A stretch of 35,548 bases of DNA from Bacteroidales bacterium (GTDB lineage: Bacteria > Bacteroidota > Bacteroidia > Bacteroidales > UBA932): the NCBI GenBank assembly GCA_017509755.1, contig JAFWOY010000037.1:1-35548 (forward strand). Direction: 5' to 3'. Under the pieces are notes generated by a model that saw nothing but the letters and a program-made list of their open reading frames with translations, made no database searches and was not told the DNA's origin. The translations under genes and the position numbers were made by a program. Positions 8,586 through 16,349 of the stretch are shown one piece after another; position 1 is the stretch's first letter; every line of letters starts with the position of its first letter.

Positions 8586-8615
8586 TTGCAAAGATAGTTA
8601 AAATCGCTATCTTTG
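8586..8615. promoter_or_regulatory. Divergent promoter with palindromic -7 elements
   Basis: CAAAGATA (8589-8596) and TATCTTTG (8608-8615) form a perfect 8-bp inverted repeat with an 11-base spacer. Each half is a Bacteroidetes -7 box pointing outward. For the plus direction, TTG at 8586-8588 lies 19 bases upstream. The minus-strand -33 box is poor. It serves the exonuclease/CDF pair on the right and the steroid-type operon on the left, and might also be an operator. Confidence 0.55.
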
Positions 8616-8637
8616 CCGCGGACAATATCTATGGCGG

Positions 8638-9132
8638 ATGAACAATTTTGCGGCCATCGACTTTGAGACGGCGAACGAACAGCCCAGCAGCGTATGCAGT
8701 GTGGGCGTTGTCATCGTCCGTGGCGGCGAAGTGGCTGATTCCTTCTACAGTCTCATCAAACCCGAGCCGGAATACTACCGCTGGTTCTGCCAGCGGGTCC
8801 ACGGATTGGGGCCGTCGGATACCGCCAGCGCGCCGGTGTTCCCACAGGTCTGGCGGCAAATTGCGCCGCAGCTCGAAGGACTTCCGCTCGTCGCCCACAA
8901 TGCCCGTTTTGACGAAGGCTGCCTGAAAGCAGTATTCCTCACCTACCAGATGGATTATCCCGATTACGTGTTCTATGACACGCTGACCGCTTCGCGCCGC
9001 CGTTTCGGTCGCACGCTGGAAAACCATCAATTACAGACAGTTGCTGCCGCCTGCGGCTATAACCTGAAGAGGCACCACCATGCTTTGGCTGATGCCGAAG
9101 CCTGTGCCCGCATTGCCCTTGCCATCTTATGA
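8638..9132 (+). CDS. DEDDh 3'-5' exonuclease (DnaQ-like)
   Basis: Stand-alone exonuclease of 164 residues with the proofreading fold of DNA polymerase III epsilon. All DEDDh residues are visible: Asp8 and Glu10 in AIDFETA, Asp92 in HNARFDEG, and His148 with Asp152 in HHHALADAEA. It probably trims 3' ends of DNA or RNA using two metal ions. The start at 8638 sits about 16 bases after the expected transcription start. Its stop overlaps the ATG of the CDF transporter (ATGA), so both are made from one mRNA. There is no polymerase or BRCT extension. The physiological substrate is unknown. Confidence 0.88.
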   Translation: MNNFAAIDFETANEQPSSVCSVGVVIVRGGEVADSFYSLIKPEPEYYRWFCQRVHGLGPSDTASAPVFPQVWRQIAPQLEGLPLVAHNARFDEGCLKAVFLTYQMDYPDYVFYDTLTASRRRFGRTLENHQLQTVAAACGYNLKRHHHALADAEACARIALAIL

Positions 9133-10028
9133 ACCGGGAAAAAGCTATCAATCAAGCGACGCTTGTCGGCAGCGGGGTTGACTTGCTGCTGACGGCTTTC
9201 AAATTCGTCGCCGGCATCCTCGGCCGAAGTGCTGCGATGGTGGCCGACGCCATCCACTCGCTCTCTGACCTGCTTACCGATGCCGTCGTCCTGGTCTTCG
9301 TCCGCATCAGCAGCCGGCATCCGGACAGCCAATATGAATTCGGCTACGGCAAATTCGAAACGCTGGCGACCGTCTTTATCGGGGTCGCTTTGCTGGCTGT
9401 GGCCGGTGGGATTCTCTACCATGGTTTTGAGGATGTCATCGCATGGTTCCACGGAGAGAATCTTCCGAAACCCGGTTCTCTTGCCTTATGGGCAGCCGTC
9501 TTGTCGATCATTGCCAAAGAATGGCTCTTCCGCTACACACGCAAACGGGGACGCGAACTGGATTCTCCTGTCGTAGAAGCCAATGCTTGGCACCATCGCA
9601 GCGACGCCCTCTCTTCGATCGGGACCCTAATCGGTATCGGTGGCGCTATCTTGCTGGGCAGCCGTTGGACCGTTCTCGACCCGCTGGCCTCCATTGTCGT
9701 CGGCTGTTTCATTGTCCGGATTGCCGTGAAGCTGCTACACCAGAGCTTTCGGGAATTGATGGAGGCTTCGCTCCCCCAGGAGACAGAAAAAGAGATTCAG
9801 GAGATTATCACCTCATTCCCCGATGTCTCCGACCTGCACAATCTCCGCACCCGCCGCATCGGCGCACACTACGCAATCGAGTTCCACATCCGCATGGACG
9901 GCCACATCTCCCTGATCCAAGCCCACTCCCGCGCCCATCACATCGAAGAGGCACTCAAAAAACGCTTTGGCGCTGAAACCCACATCGTCGTCCACGTCGA
10001 ACCTGTCAAGCCGTTCGAAAAGTTCTAG
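9129..10028 (+). CDS. Cation diffusion facilitator (divalent metal exporter)
   Basis: CDF-family metal/proton antiporter of 299 residues with a six-helix membrane part and a soluble C-terminal domain from about residue 215. The transport site reads H43-x3-D47 in helix 2 (IHSLSD) and H155-x3-D159 in helix 5 (WHHRSD). This HD-HD arrangement is typical of Zn/Cd-type members, whereas E. coli FieF has DD-HD. FGYGKFE follows helix 2 as in most family members. The C-terminal domain has the usual His-rich end (HIVVHVEP). It overlaps the upstream exonuclease by four bases. Export of zinc or related metals is inferred from the site residues. Confidence 0.9.
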   Translation: MNREKAINQATLVGSGVDLLLTAFKFVAGILGRSAAMVADAIHSLSDLLTDAVVLVFVRISSRHPDSQYEFGYGKFETLATVFIGVALLAVAGGILYHGFEDVIAWFHGENLPKPGSLALWAAVLSIIAKEWLFRYTRKRGRELDSPVVEANAWHHRSDALSSIGTLIGIGGAILLGSRWTVLDPLASIVVGCFIVRIAVKLLHQSFRELMEASLPQETEKEIQEIITSFPDVSDLHNLRTRRIGAHYAIEFHIRMDGHISLIQAHSRAHHIEEALKKRFGAETHIVVHVEPVKPFEKF

Positions 10029-10061
10029 ACGCTGAGCTTTTAAGGCTGCCCGCCGCCTCGG

Positions 10062-10149
10062 CGTGGCCAATGGCGTTTATTTCGACCCATTGGACGCAAA
10101 ATCGGCCAATTTTGCATCCAATGGCACTTAAAAAGAGCCATTGGCCACG
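10062..10149. repeat. Nested palindrome, left copy (REP/BIME-like)
   Basis: Outer arms CGTGGCCAATGGC (10062-10074) and GCCATTGGCCACG (10137-10149) are perfect 13-bp inverted repeats. An inner hairpin pairs CCATTGGA (10087-10094) with TCCAATGG (10117-10124) and GCAAAAT (10096-10102) with ATTTTGC (10109-10115), around a 6-base loop. The CCAATGG core appears in both inner and outer stems. A homologous structure lies at 13196-13283, on the other side of the transposase and helicase genes. It may also end CDF transcription. Confidence 0.85.
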
Positions 10150-10164
10150 GCCGCGCGAAGTTTT

Positions 10165-10196
10165 TTTGGAAAACCCTGCCGTGCGTAGTATCTTTG
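10165..10196 (+). promoter_or_regulatory. Promoter of the REP-associated transposase
   Basis: TTTG at 10165-10168, then 20 bases, then TATCTTTG at 10189-10196: a full match to the phylum's -33/-7 consensus. It begins 15 bases right of the left palindrome. The expected transcription start is near 10203. Confidence 0.7.
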
Positions 10197-10229
10197 TAAG
10201 GACAGAGCACTGTGGCTTTGACAAAGGAT

Positions 10230-11105
10230 ATGCGAAGAGAGATTAGAATCTGGCTTGTCACCACGGATCATTTGGAAGACGGCTTGTGGTTTCGGGATGA
10301 ATCCGATTTCAAGGTAGGAATGAATTATGTGGCTGCGCTGGCAGCGGATACCGGGGTCATTGTTTTGGCATTTATCCTGATGTCCAATCATGTGCATTTC
10401 GTCCTGGTCTGCACGAAGGAAGAGGCGGAAGAATTCATCAGGGAGTTCAAACGACGTTACTCGAAATACTACCAGCGGAAGTACGGCATCTCCAAACTGC
10501 TGAAAAAGAACGGCTACGATGTGAAGCTTATTCCCCATGACGGAGAATCGCCCCAAAGAGCCATCGCCTACGTCCAGATGAATTGCGTCGCGGCCAATAT
10601 CTGTTCCCATCCGACCCAATATCCTTGGGGCAGCGGCAGCGCATTTTTCTGCGCATCCAAGCCCAAAGGCGTAAGATTGGATTCCGTCTCGGCAAGAGCG
10701 CGACGAAGGCTCCTTCATTCCAAAACTGCCATACCCGGCGAGTGGTTGCTGGGCGATGAAGGGTATGTCCTGCCATCATCCTATATCCAATGCGAATACG
10801 TTGAAGATCTCTATCGCACGCCCAAACAGATGGATTATTTCTTACGCAATTCATCCAAAGCGAAGGCAAGACTGGAATCCGGCGAAGAGGCATTCCCCTC
10901 TTTCAAAGATCAACTTGTCCTGGCGGCAGTCCCCGATCTTTGTCGTACCCTATTTATGCAACCGGATTTCCAAGCCCTGTCTGAACCGCAGAAAACAGAG
11001 ATACTCAAGCAATTACGTTTCAGGTTCTCCGCAAATGTCCATCAGCTGGCCCGCGTCGTCGGACTATCTTATGAAGAAACCGCGAAACTGTTGGATACCC
11101 ATTGA
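10230..11105 (+). CDS. REP-associated tyrosine transposase (RAYT, Y1/HUH family)
   Basis: Single-strand DNA transposase-like protein of 291 residues, IS200/IS605-related (Y1_Tnp). The HUH motif is His54-Val-His56 in MSNHVHFVLV. The likely nucleophile is Tyr114 in QRAIAYVQMN, the usual spacing and context for RAYTs. The C-terminal segment (HQLARVVGLSYEETAKLL) looks like a helix-turn-helix, which could read the repeat. The start could also be GTG at 10212; ATG 10230 is preferred because it leaves a leader of about 27 bases after the mapped promoter. RAYTs cut and join REP palindromes, and here two homologous palindromes bracket this gene and the helicase. It is single-copy in the window without IS200-type ends, which supports a domesticated RAYT over an active IS. 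Confidence 0.82.
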   Translation: MRREIRIWLVTTDHLEDGLWFRDESDFKVGMNYVAALAADTGVIVLAFILMSNHVHFVLVCTKEEAEEFIREFKRRYSKYYQRKYGISKLLKKNGYDVKLIPHDGESPQRAIAYVQMNCVAANICSHPTQYPWGSGSAFFCASKPKGVRLDSVSARARRRLLHSKTAIPGEWLLGDEGYVLPSSYIQCEYVEDLYRTPKQMDYFLRNSSKAKARLESGEEAFPSFKDQLVLAAVPDLCRTLFMQPDFQALSEPQKTEILKQLRFRFSANVHQLARVVGLSYEETAKLLDTH

Positions 11106-11117
11106 TTTTGAAAACCC

Positions 11118-13232
11118 ATGGAAACCATCATCAAAGACAGTCTTTTTGAACTCGCCGAAAGATACGTGGAAGACACCGCCGTATCCTTGTTCCTCACGGG
11201 GAAGGCGGGAACGGGAAAAACGACGTTTCTGCGATATATCGTTGCGAACACCACGAAGCGGTGTGTTGTTTTGGCGCCAACCGGGGTTGCGGCAATCAAT
11301 GCACAAGGAAGCACGATCCATTCGTTCTTTTCGTTGCCGTTGTGTCCCTATCTGCCGGATGTTCCCGAACTTCGTACGGAGTATCAGATGCCTGAGCAAT
11401 ACCGCCGTCTCCGGAAAGACAAGATCAAGATTATCCGGACACTCGACTTGCTGATCATCGATGAGATATCCATGGTGCGGGCAGACCTGTTGGATGCAGT
11501 GGATATGATGCTGCGGAAGTTCAGACGTTCTGACAGTCCGTTCGGCGGGGTCCAGCTTTTGATGATCGGAGATGCACAACAATTGTCACCCGTCGTGACA
11601 GAAGCTGAGCGGCCGTTCATCGCCAAAGTTTACCGCTCTCCCTATTTTTTCCATAGTAAAGCACTGCAGCAAGTCCCTTACCTGACCATCGAACTCAAAA
11701 CCATTTACCGTCAGGAAGATGCGACCTTCATCTCCCTGCTCAACGGGGTTCGGGACGCACGCGTTTCCCCGGAAATGCTCAGGCAACTGAACGCGCGGGT
11801 GGGAGCCCCCGCCGGTGACGACTGGATCCGCCTCACCACCCATAATTATCAGGCGGACAACGTCAATGCGGCGCGAATGGACGCCTTGCCGGGAGATGCG
11901 TATGTCTTTGAAGCCGAAGTGGAAGGCGATTACCCGGAAAGTCTTTATCCGGCGGCAGCATCTCTCGCTTTAAAAGCAGGGGCCCGCGTAATGTTTATCC
12001 GGAACGATACGGACGGCCGCTTTTACAACGGAAAACTCGGCACCATCCTCGACCTTTCGGAAGAGGTCATCACCGTCGTGGATGATGAGGACCAGAAGAT
12101 TCCTTTGGAACGCGTGGAATGGGAAAACCTGCAATACACGCTCCACGAAACTACAGGAGACATCGTGCAGGAAGTCAAGGGCGTTTTCAGGCAGTTCCCC
12201 CTCCGTCCAGCCTGGGCTATCACAATCCATAAAAGCCAGGGATTGACCTTCGACCATGTCATCATCGATGCCGACTCTGCCTTCGCTTACGGGCAAGTAT
12301 ATGTGGCATTGTCGCGTTGCCGTTCGTTGGAAGGGATCTCGCTGACGCGTCCGATCAGTCCTTCACTGCTGCTGTCAGATGAAGAGGTTTCTTCTTTCCA
12401 CGCATCGTTCCCTGCCGTAGAACGCATCATCGACGCCTTACCGGAGCAGCAGTCCGCTTTCGGACTGGCACAACTATGCGCTTGTTTTGACTTCGAAGCA
12501 CTCCGCCGCCAGACCTTGGCCCTTCGGAAAATATGGCGCGATTCTACCCTTGCTTCTACCTATCCCGCACAACTTGGAACGCTAGATGAAATATCCTCAA
12601 GACTCATTGATATTGAAGAGGTTGCTTCCAGATTTCGGACACAATTATGTAAGCTTCATGGGGACGTTTCCCGAGCCCGTTCACGGGTAGCCCAGGCGTG
12701 TGATTACTTTCTTCCCCTGATGGAGAATTTGGGGTTGGATTCCCTCTTGTCAGTGGAGATCGATCATGCGGAGACAAAGAAACGTATCAAGAACCTGGCA
12801 GCCGACCTGCTCCCCCAATGGCAATCGCACATCGATACTTTGCAGGAAGTGAAAGCCAGGGGTTTCGATGCCCGCATTTTCCGCCAGGTACGGACACATG
12901 CACTTCTGGAAGAAAGGAAAGCATCCCGAAAACCCAAGAAGCAGAAGGTTGCAGCGCGCGATGTGTACGGAGACAACCGCCACCCAGAACTTGTCGAAGC
13001 CCTCGTCGCCTGGCGGCGGGAGAAATGTCGGGAATTGAATGTTCCTGCGTACTATGTCCTTCATCAAAAGACACTCCTCAGTATCGCGGATGCCCGACCG
13101 ACTACGCGGGAAGAACTGCTGGAAGTCCCAGGCTTCGGACCGGGACTGTGGGAACGGTATGGTGAAGAAATCCTGGAGGTATTAATCCCGCAGAACGTGG
13201 CCAATGGTGAAATAAACGCGCCATTGGGTTAA
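11118..13232 (+). CDS. Pif1/RecD2-like SF1 helicase with C-terminal HRDC-like domain
   Basis: 704-residue ATP-dependent helicase. Walker A is GKAGTGKTT (28-36, Lys34), and motif Ia APTGVAA follows. Walker B is LIIDEISMV (Asp115/Glu116), and motif III is GDAQQLSPV. UvrD_C_2-type motifs follow: HKSQGLTF, then YVALSRC with the arginine finger. The last 70 residues (ALVAWRREKCRELNVPAYYV ... ARPTTREELLEVPGFG) resemble an HRDC domain that binds nucleic acid. It begins 12 bases after the transposase stop, so the two are probably cotranscribed. Its final 12 codons and stop lie inside the right palindrome. Such proteins unwind D-loops, G-quadruplexes or stalled forks. A role in processing the flanking palindromes is speculative, since related helicases also occur alone. 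Confidence 0.88.
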   Translation: METIIKDSLFELAERYVEDTAVSLFLTGKAGTGKTTFLRYIVANTTKRCVVLAPTGVAAINAQGSTIHSFFSLPLCPYLPDVPELRTEYQMPEQYRRLRKDKIKIIRTLDLLIIDEISMVRADLLDAVDMMLRKFRRSDSPFGGVQLLMIGDAQQLSPVVTEAERPFIAKVYRSPYFFHSKALQQVPYLTIELKTIYRQEDATFISLLNGVRDARVSPEMLRQLNARVGAPAGDDWIRLTTHNYQADNVNAARMDALPGDAYVFEAEVEGDYPESLYPAAASLALKAGARVMFIRNDTDGRFYNGKLGTILDLSEEVITVVDDEDQKIPLERVEWENLQYTLHETTGDIVQEVKGVFRQFPLRPAWAITIHKSQGLTFDHVIIDADSAFAYGQVYVALSRCRSLEGISLTRPISPSLLLSDEEVSSFHASFPAVERIIDALPEQQSAFGLAQLCACFDFEALRRQTLALRKIWRDSTLASTYPAQLGTLDEISSRLIDIEEVASRFRTQLCKLHGDVSRARSRVAQACDYFLPLMENLGLDSLLSVEIDHAETKKRIKNLAADLLPQWQSHIDTLQEVKARGFDARIFRQVRTHALLEERKASRKPKKQKVAARDVYGDNRHPELVEALVAWRREKCRELNVPAYYVLHQKTLLSIADARPTTREELLEVPGFGPGLWERYGEEILEVLIPQNVANGEINAPLG

Positions 13233-13283
13233 AAAAGGGCCGTTTTTGCGACCAATGGTTCGAAAAAAGAGCCATTGGCCACG
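13196..13283. repeat. Nested palindrome, right copy (REP/BIME-like)
   Basis: Outer arms CGTGGCCAATGG (13196-13207) and CCATTGGCCACG (13272-13283) are perfect 12-bp inverted repeats. The inner pair is CCATTGG (13221-13227) and CCAATGG (13252-13258), with an A-run/T-run stem (13232-13236 and 13243-13247) at the centre. The outline and spacing match the copy at 10062-10149, while the spacer sequences have diverged. It overlaps the 3' end of the helicase gene and ends one base before the stop codon of the convergent barrel-protein gene, so it may act as a two-way terminator. Confidence 0.85.
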
Positions 13284-13284
13284 G

Positions 13285-13929
13285 TTAGAAATGCCAGCCG
13301 CAGGTCAGGATCAGGTAGTGGAGATGGATGGAGCCGGTCCGGTAATACTCGGGATATGGGCGAAGGGCATTCAAGAGACCGATGTTGGCTTCGAAGCCCC
13401 ACTGGAAATGCTTGCCACGGAGGAAGGTGAGGCTGGGCTGGAGCCCGAGATCGAAGCGTTTGAACTTTTCCTTGCCGCCAAGCGGGTCCCACGGATCGGC
13501 ATCGATATAATACTTGTCCGGCGCAATCATGTAGGAACAAGCCGGGCCTAGGCCCAGGATCGTGCGGGAACCGTCCCCGATTACGAGATGATAGCGGAGC
13601 GTCAAGAAAAAGTCGGCTTGCGACATCGAGTCGATATCTCCCCCATCCCATCCCCAATGCCGGACATCGCTGGCTTGGGTGCGCATACCAACGCCCGGCA
13701 TCAGCGACCAACTATCAGCGAGCGGGCAATCCAGCCCATAGGCAACGCGTAATGTGATACCCGGATTCAAGTCACGCTGATTGCCACTTTCCAGGAAAAG
13801 GCCGCCGCCGACCATAAGGTTGCTTTCCGGCCTTTTCAGCGCTGGCTGCTCCTGCGCGAATGCCGGCGGGATGATCAGCAGCGCCAGGAACAGGACAACA
13901 GGGATCATTCTGAAGTCATGGAAGGACAT
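13285..13929 (-). CDS. Outer-membrane beta-barrel protein, serpin operon
   Basis: 214-residue exported protein. A signal peptide (PVVLFLALLIIPPAFAQ) is followed by alternating hydrophobic strands rich in Gly, Tyr and Phe and ending in an aromatic residue (TCGWHF), as expected of a small porin-like or OmpW/PorT-like barrel. No specific family could be named. Its ATG lies one base after the serpin stop, making it the last gene of the sigma/anti-sigma/serpin operon. An internal Met8 could be the start and would still leave a full signal peptide. It resembles the C-terminal barrel of the anti-sigma fusion upstream in general layout (GLDC/GLDY, VGGGL motifs), but relatedness was not tested. Confidence 0.7.
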   Translation of the reverse strand: MSFHDFRMIPVVLFLALLIIPPAFAQEQPALKRPESNLMVGGGLFLESGNQRDLNPGITLRVAYGLDCPLADSWSLMPGVGMRTQASDVRHWGWDGGDIDSMSQADFFLTLRYHLVIGDGSRTILGLGPACSYMIAPDKYYIDADPWDPLGGKEKFKRFDLGLQPSLTFLRGKHFQWGFEANIGLLNALRPYPEYYRTGSIHLHYLILTCGWHF

Positions 13930-13930
13930 G

Positions 13931-15169
13931 CTACTTCACTTTAGCATACTTACCGGCGAAAAGGATCGCTCCCGTGCTGTTTTCCGTAATCAAATAGAGG
14001 AACGGCTGATCGGCATGAAACACGACGTGCTGACCGGGTGCAGCAGCCGTAGCCATCATACCCGCTGTCGAGATGGCGGCCGCCTCCGTACCTTCTTCAT
14101 CCACTTTGATAGCCGTATCCTGCTTGACAAAACTCAGGCAAAGTGCAGCCGGAGACATCGCTTTGAAGTCCGCCAGCGGAGAGAAAGAAGAAGGCATCCC
14201 CATAGCGGAAAGGATCTCATTCAATTTTTTCGAATACTTGGTCTCAAATTTCGGCAGCCACAGGTCCACGTCGCAGCTGACCATCGAATGGAGAAACTGG
14301 TCCCAGTCAGCGGCTTTAAGAGCGGCTGACACGTCAGCGAGGTTCTTGCCTGACTGGGGAAGGACGACCAGCATACGGAAAGCCCCGTTACCATAAGGGA
14401 GCGATACCACTCTGAAAACATCGTTATCCTGATACAGGAAACTGCCCTCCTTCTTCATCATCGGCACTTTCTTTTTCGTACCGTCGCCGGCTGCAAACGG
14501 CTCGCTTCCGGTGTTGCTTTTGGAAAACTTGTTCTTCCACTCGCTCTTGAAATACAATGCATTGAGCAGATAGGCCAGCATATTCGGATTCACCTCATCC
14601 AACACCTGCGGAATCATCCCGTTGGTCTGCTTGTCACACCAGCCGTTGATGGTCTTCAGGGAAGCGGCATTTTTTGAGAAGTCAAGGTTGGCAACTTCTG
14701 CCTTGTAGGACTTCCCGACCGTACTCTTATAGCTGTCCAGCAGTGAATACGCCTGGTTGACGAAAATAGCATTGGCGATGGACAGTTTTGTCTTTTTGTC
14801 CAGTCCCGGAAGTTGCTCCAGCATGGACAGGCAGTAGTCATTGACTGCGGCCACCTCACCAGCCCCATAACCCAGCACCTGGCAGATCTCATCGGCAGTC
14901 TCGCCCTGGGCGCCGTTCAGGAGCATGCCCAGCAAAAATTGCATACTGAGCGGAGAAATGAAAAAGTCGCCCGGTTCGGATGCCTGGATCCGGTCGATGA
15001 ATTCAAACGCGAAGCCCGTGCCCTGTTTGACATATTCTTCCGATTTTGTCGTGAGATTGAGTTTCTTGTAGGGATTGTCCCCTTCATCGCCGCCAATGTT
15101 GCCACAGGAAACACCAACGCCCATCAGCACTGCAAGGACGGCCATCAAACAAAAGAATTTCATTTTCAT
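13931..15169 (-). CDS. Serpin-family serine/cysteine protease inhibitor, lipoprotein
   Basis: 412-residue serpin. An N-terminal signal ending in GVGVSC (Cys22) suggests lipid anchoring. Serpin landmarks include FFISPLSMQFLLGMLLNGA, INGWCDKQTNGMIPQ and NALYFKSEWKNKF. The hinge reads DEEGTEAAAISTAG (357-370): small residues at P12-P9 indicate an inhibitory serpin able to insert its loop. Counting from Thr361 as P14 puts P1 at Thr374 and P1' at Ala375, a small-residue bait like that for elastase- or papain-type proteases. The end (STGAILFAGKYAKVK) matches the family. It lies 13 bases after the anti-sigma gene. It may protect the cell surface from host or neighbour proteases, or regulate its own secreted peptidases; both are inference. 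Confidence 0.93.
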   Translation of the reverse strand: MKMKFFCLMAVLAVLMGVGVSCGNIGGDEGDNPYKKLNLTTKSEEYVKQGTGFAFEFIDRIQASEPGDFFISPLSMQFLLGMLLNGAQGETADEICQVLGYGAGEVAAVNDYCLSMLEQLPGLDKKTKLSIANAIFVNQAYSLLDSYKSTVGKSYKAEVANLDFSKNAASLKTINGWCDKQTNGMIPQVLDEVNPNMLAYLLNALYFKSEWKNKFSKSNTGSEPFAAGDGTKKKVPMMKKEGSFLYQDNDVFRVVSLPYGNGAFRMLVVLPQSGKNLADVSAALKAADWDQFLHSMVSCDVDLWLPKFETKYSKKLNEILSAMGMPSSFSPLADFKAMSPAALCLSFVKQDTAIKVDEEGTEAAAISTAGMMATAAAPGQHVVFHADQPFLYLITENSTGAILFAGKYAKVK

Positions 15170-15182
15170 ATCGAACTATTAT

Positions 15183-16349
15183 TTACTTATCCAAATTGAT
15201 TCGAATACCGGCAGCCGTGGTAAACGATACGGGATGCACGGTCCGATAGGTTTCCAGCACCGGGGTCCCGAAAGGAACCCGCCAGTTCAGGGCAGGTTCA
15301 AGATAAACGCCTAAACGCTTGGAGACATTCAATTGCACGCCACCGGCACCCATGACGGAAAGACTGGGACCATCCCGGCGAATCTTTTCACCGCCAAACG
15401 AAGCCCCGATACAGACATCGCCCAGTAAACCACCGCCCACATACAGATCCAGCACCTTTCCGGAAACGAAGGCCCAATCCAGTCGAACCGGGATACCCAG
15501 ATATTGGGCGACTTGTTTCTTCTCCCCAGCCATCCGATAGGTAAAACGGGAGGTATATCGGGTATAGTCCAGCCCGGTCGTTAGATACAATCGGTCCGCA
15601 AGCGGAATCCGGGTTGTCAGGTCGGCTTTGAGCGGGAAATGATGGGACTTCCCTTTCAGGACTTCTGCGTCAGGAATGCTGCCCTCAATGCCGGAATGAC
15701 TTCCGGAATACGGGCTATCCGCCTGTTGTAGGGGATCCATCATATCCTTGTTGCCGGTCAGGCTTGCTGCCAGCGCAGCCAGGGCGCCAGTCCCCAATAC
15801 ACCACCGGCAATAGGAGCAATGTTCAAATCGACAGTCGGGACATCTTCGACAAAAGCAGGAATGAAAGGGGAAGCCATTGCGGGCTCCGGTTCATCGGCG
15901 ATGCTGTTTGAAGTGGCGCTTGAATCAACGGCAGAAGGTAGGATCGGTGCATCATCTATTCCGGAACTCGCAACAGGCTCTGGAACAACTGGCGCCTGCG
16001 CCGGCTTCGGCGTTACCGCTTGCGCCACCAAGTGTGACACATATGGAACATTTACAAAGGTTGAATCCGTTACAGCCAAGACCGGTTCCGCAACCATTTC
16101 CACAATCGGGCCATCCGGCTGCAACCCCGTTTCCATCCCGCCATCCGTCTCCGGAAACCGCAAGAAAAGCACGGAAGCGAGTCCCGCCGCAATAGCGGCC
16201 GGAAGGCCCCAGATCCAAGGCGACACCCGTTTGGAAGAAGATGCCGCTTTCCCCTCCCGACGAGCCCGGAACGCTGCGTAACTGCCTTCGGGAAGCGTAC
16301 TCTCATACCCTTCCAGTCGTTCCTTTACGAAGTCTTCCCATTTTTTCAT
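15183..16349 (-). CDS. Anti-sigma factor / outer-membrane beta-barrel fusion
   Basis: 388 residues. The N-terminal 44 residues (KKWEDFVKERLEGYESTLPE) match the short cytosolic heads of Bacteroidetes ECF-linked anti-sigma proteins. One transmembrane helix follows (about 45-65, WIWGLPAAIAAGLASVLFL). A Pro/Val/Thr-rich periplasmic linker of about 150 residues leads to a C-terminal region (about 225-388) with barrel-like strands (LTTGLDYTRYTS, LDLYVGGGLLG, VYLEPALNWRVPFG). The gene overlaps the sigma stop by one base (TAATG), as expected of a cognate pair. A single chain touching sigma, inner membrane and perhaps outer membrane could pass on an envelope signal. The exact trigger is unknown. Confidence 0.78.
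   Translation of the reverse strand: MKKWEDFVKERLEGYESTLPEGSYAAFRARREGKAASSSKRVSPWIWGLPAAIAAGLASVLFLRFPETDGGMETGLQPDGPIVEMVAEPVLAVTDSTFVNVPYVSHLVAQAVTPKPAQAPVVPEPVASSGIDDAPILPSAVDSSATSNSIADEPEPAMASPFIPAFVEDVPTVDLNIAPIAGGVLGTGALAALAASLTGNKDMMDPLQQADSPYSGSHSGIEGSIPDAEVLKGKSHHFPLKADLTTRIPLADRLYLTTGLDYTRYTSRFTYRMAGEKKQVAQYLGIPVRLDWAFVSGKVLDLYVGGGLLGDVCIGASFGGEKIRRDGPSLSVMGAGGVQLNVSKRLGVYLEPALNWRVPFGTPVLETYRTVHPVSFTTAAGIRINLDK

Noticed and set aside
10181..10190. GTAG tetranucleotide near the left palindrome as a classic REP foot
   Set aside because: It is 36 bases outside the palindrome, overlaps the transposase promoter, and has no counterpart at the right palindrome.
10029..13284. A complete IS200/IS605 insertion sequence
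   Set aside because: The transposase has RAYT features and a C-terminal extension, the unit contains a helicase rather than TnpB, and the bracketing palindromes are nested repeats rather than the simple subterminal hairpins of IS200.
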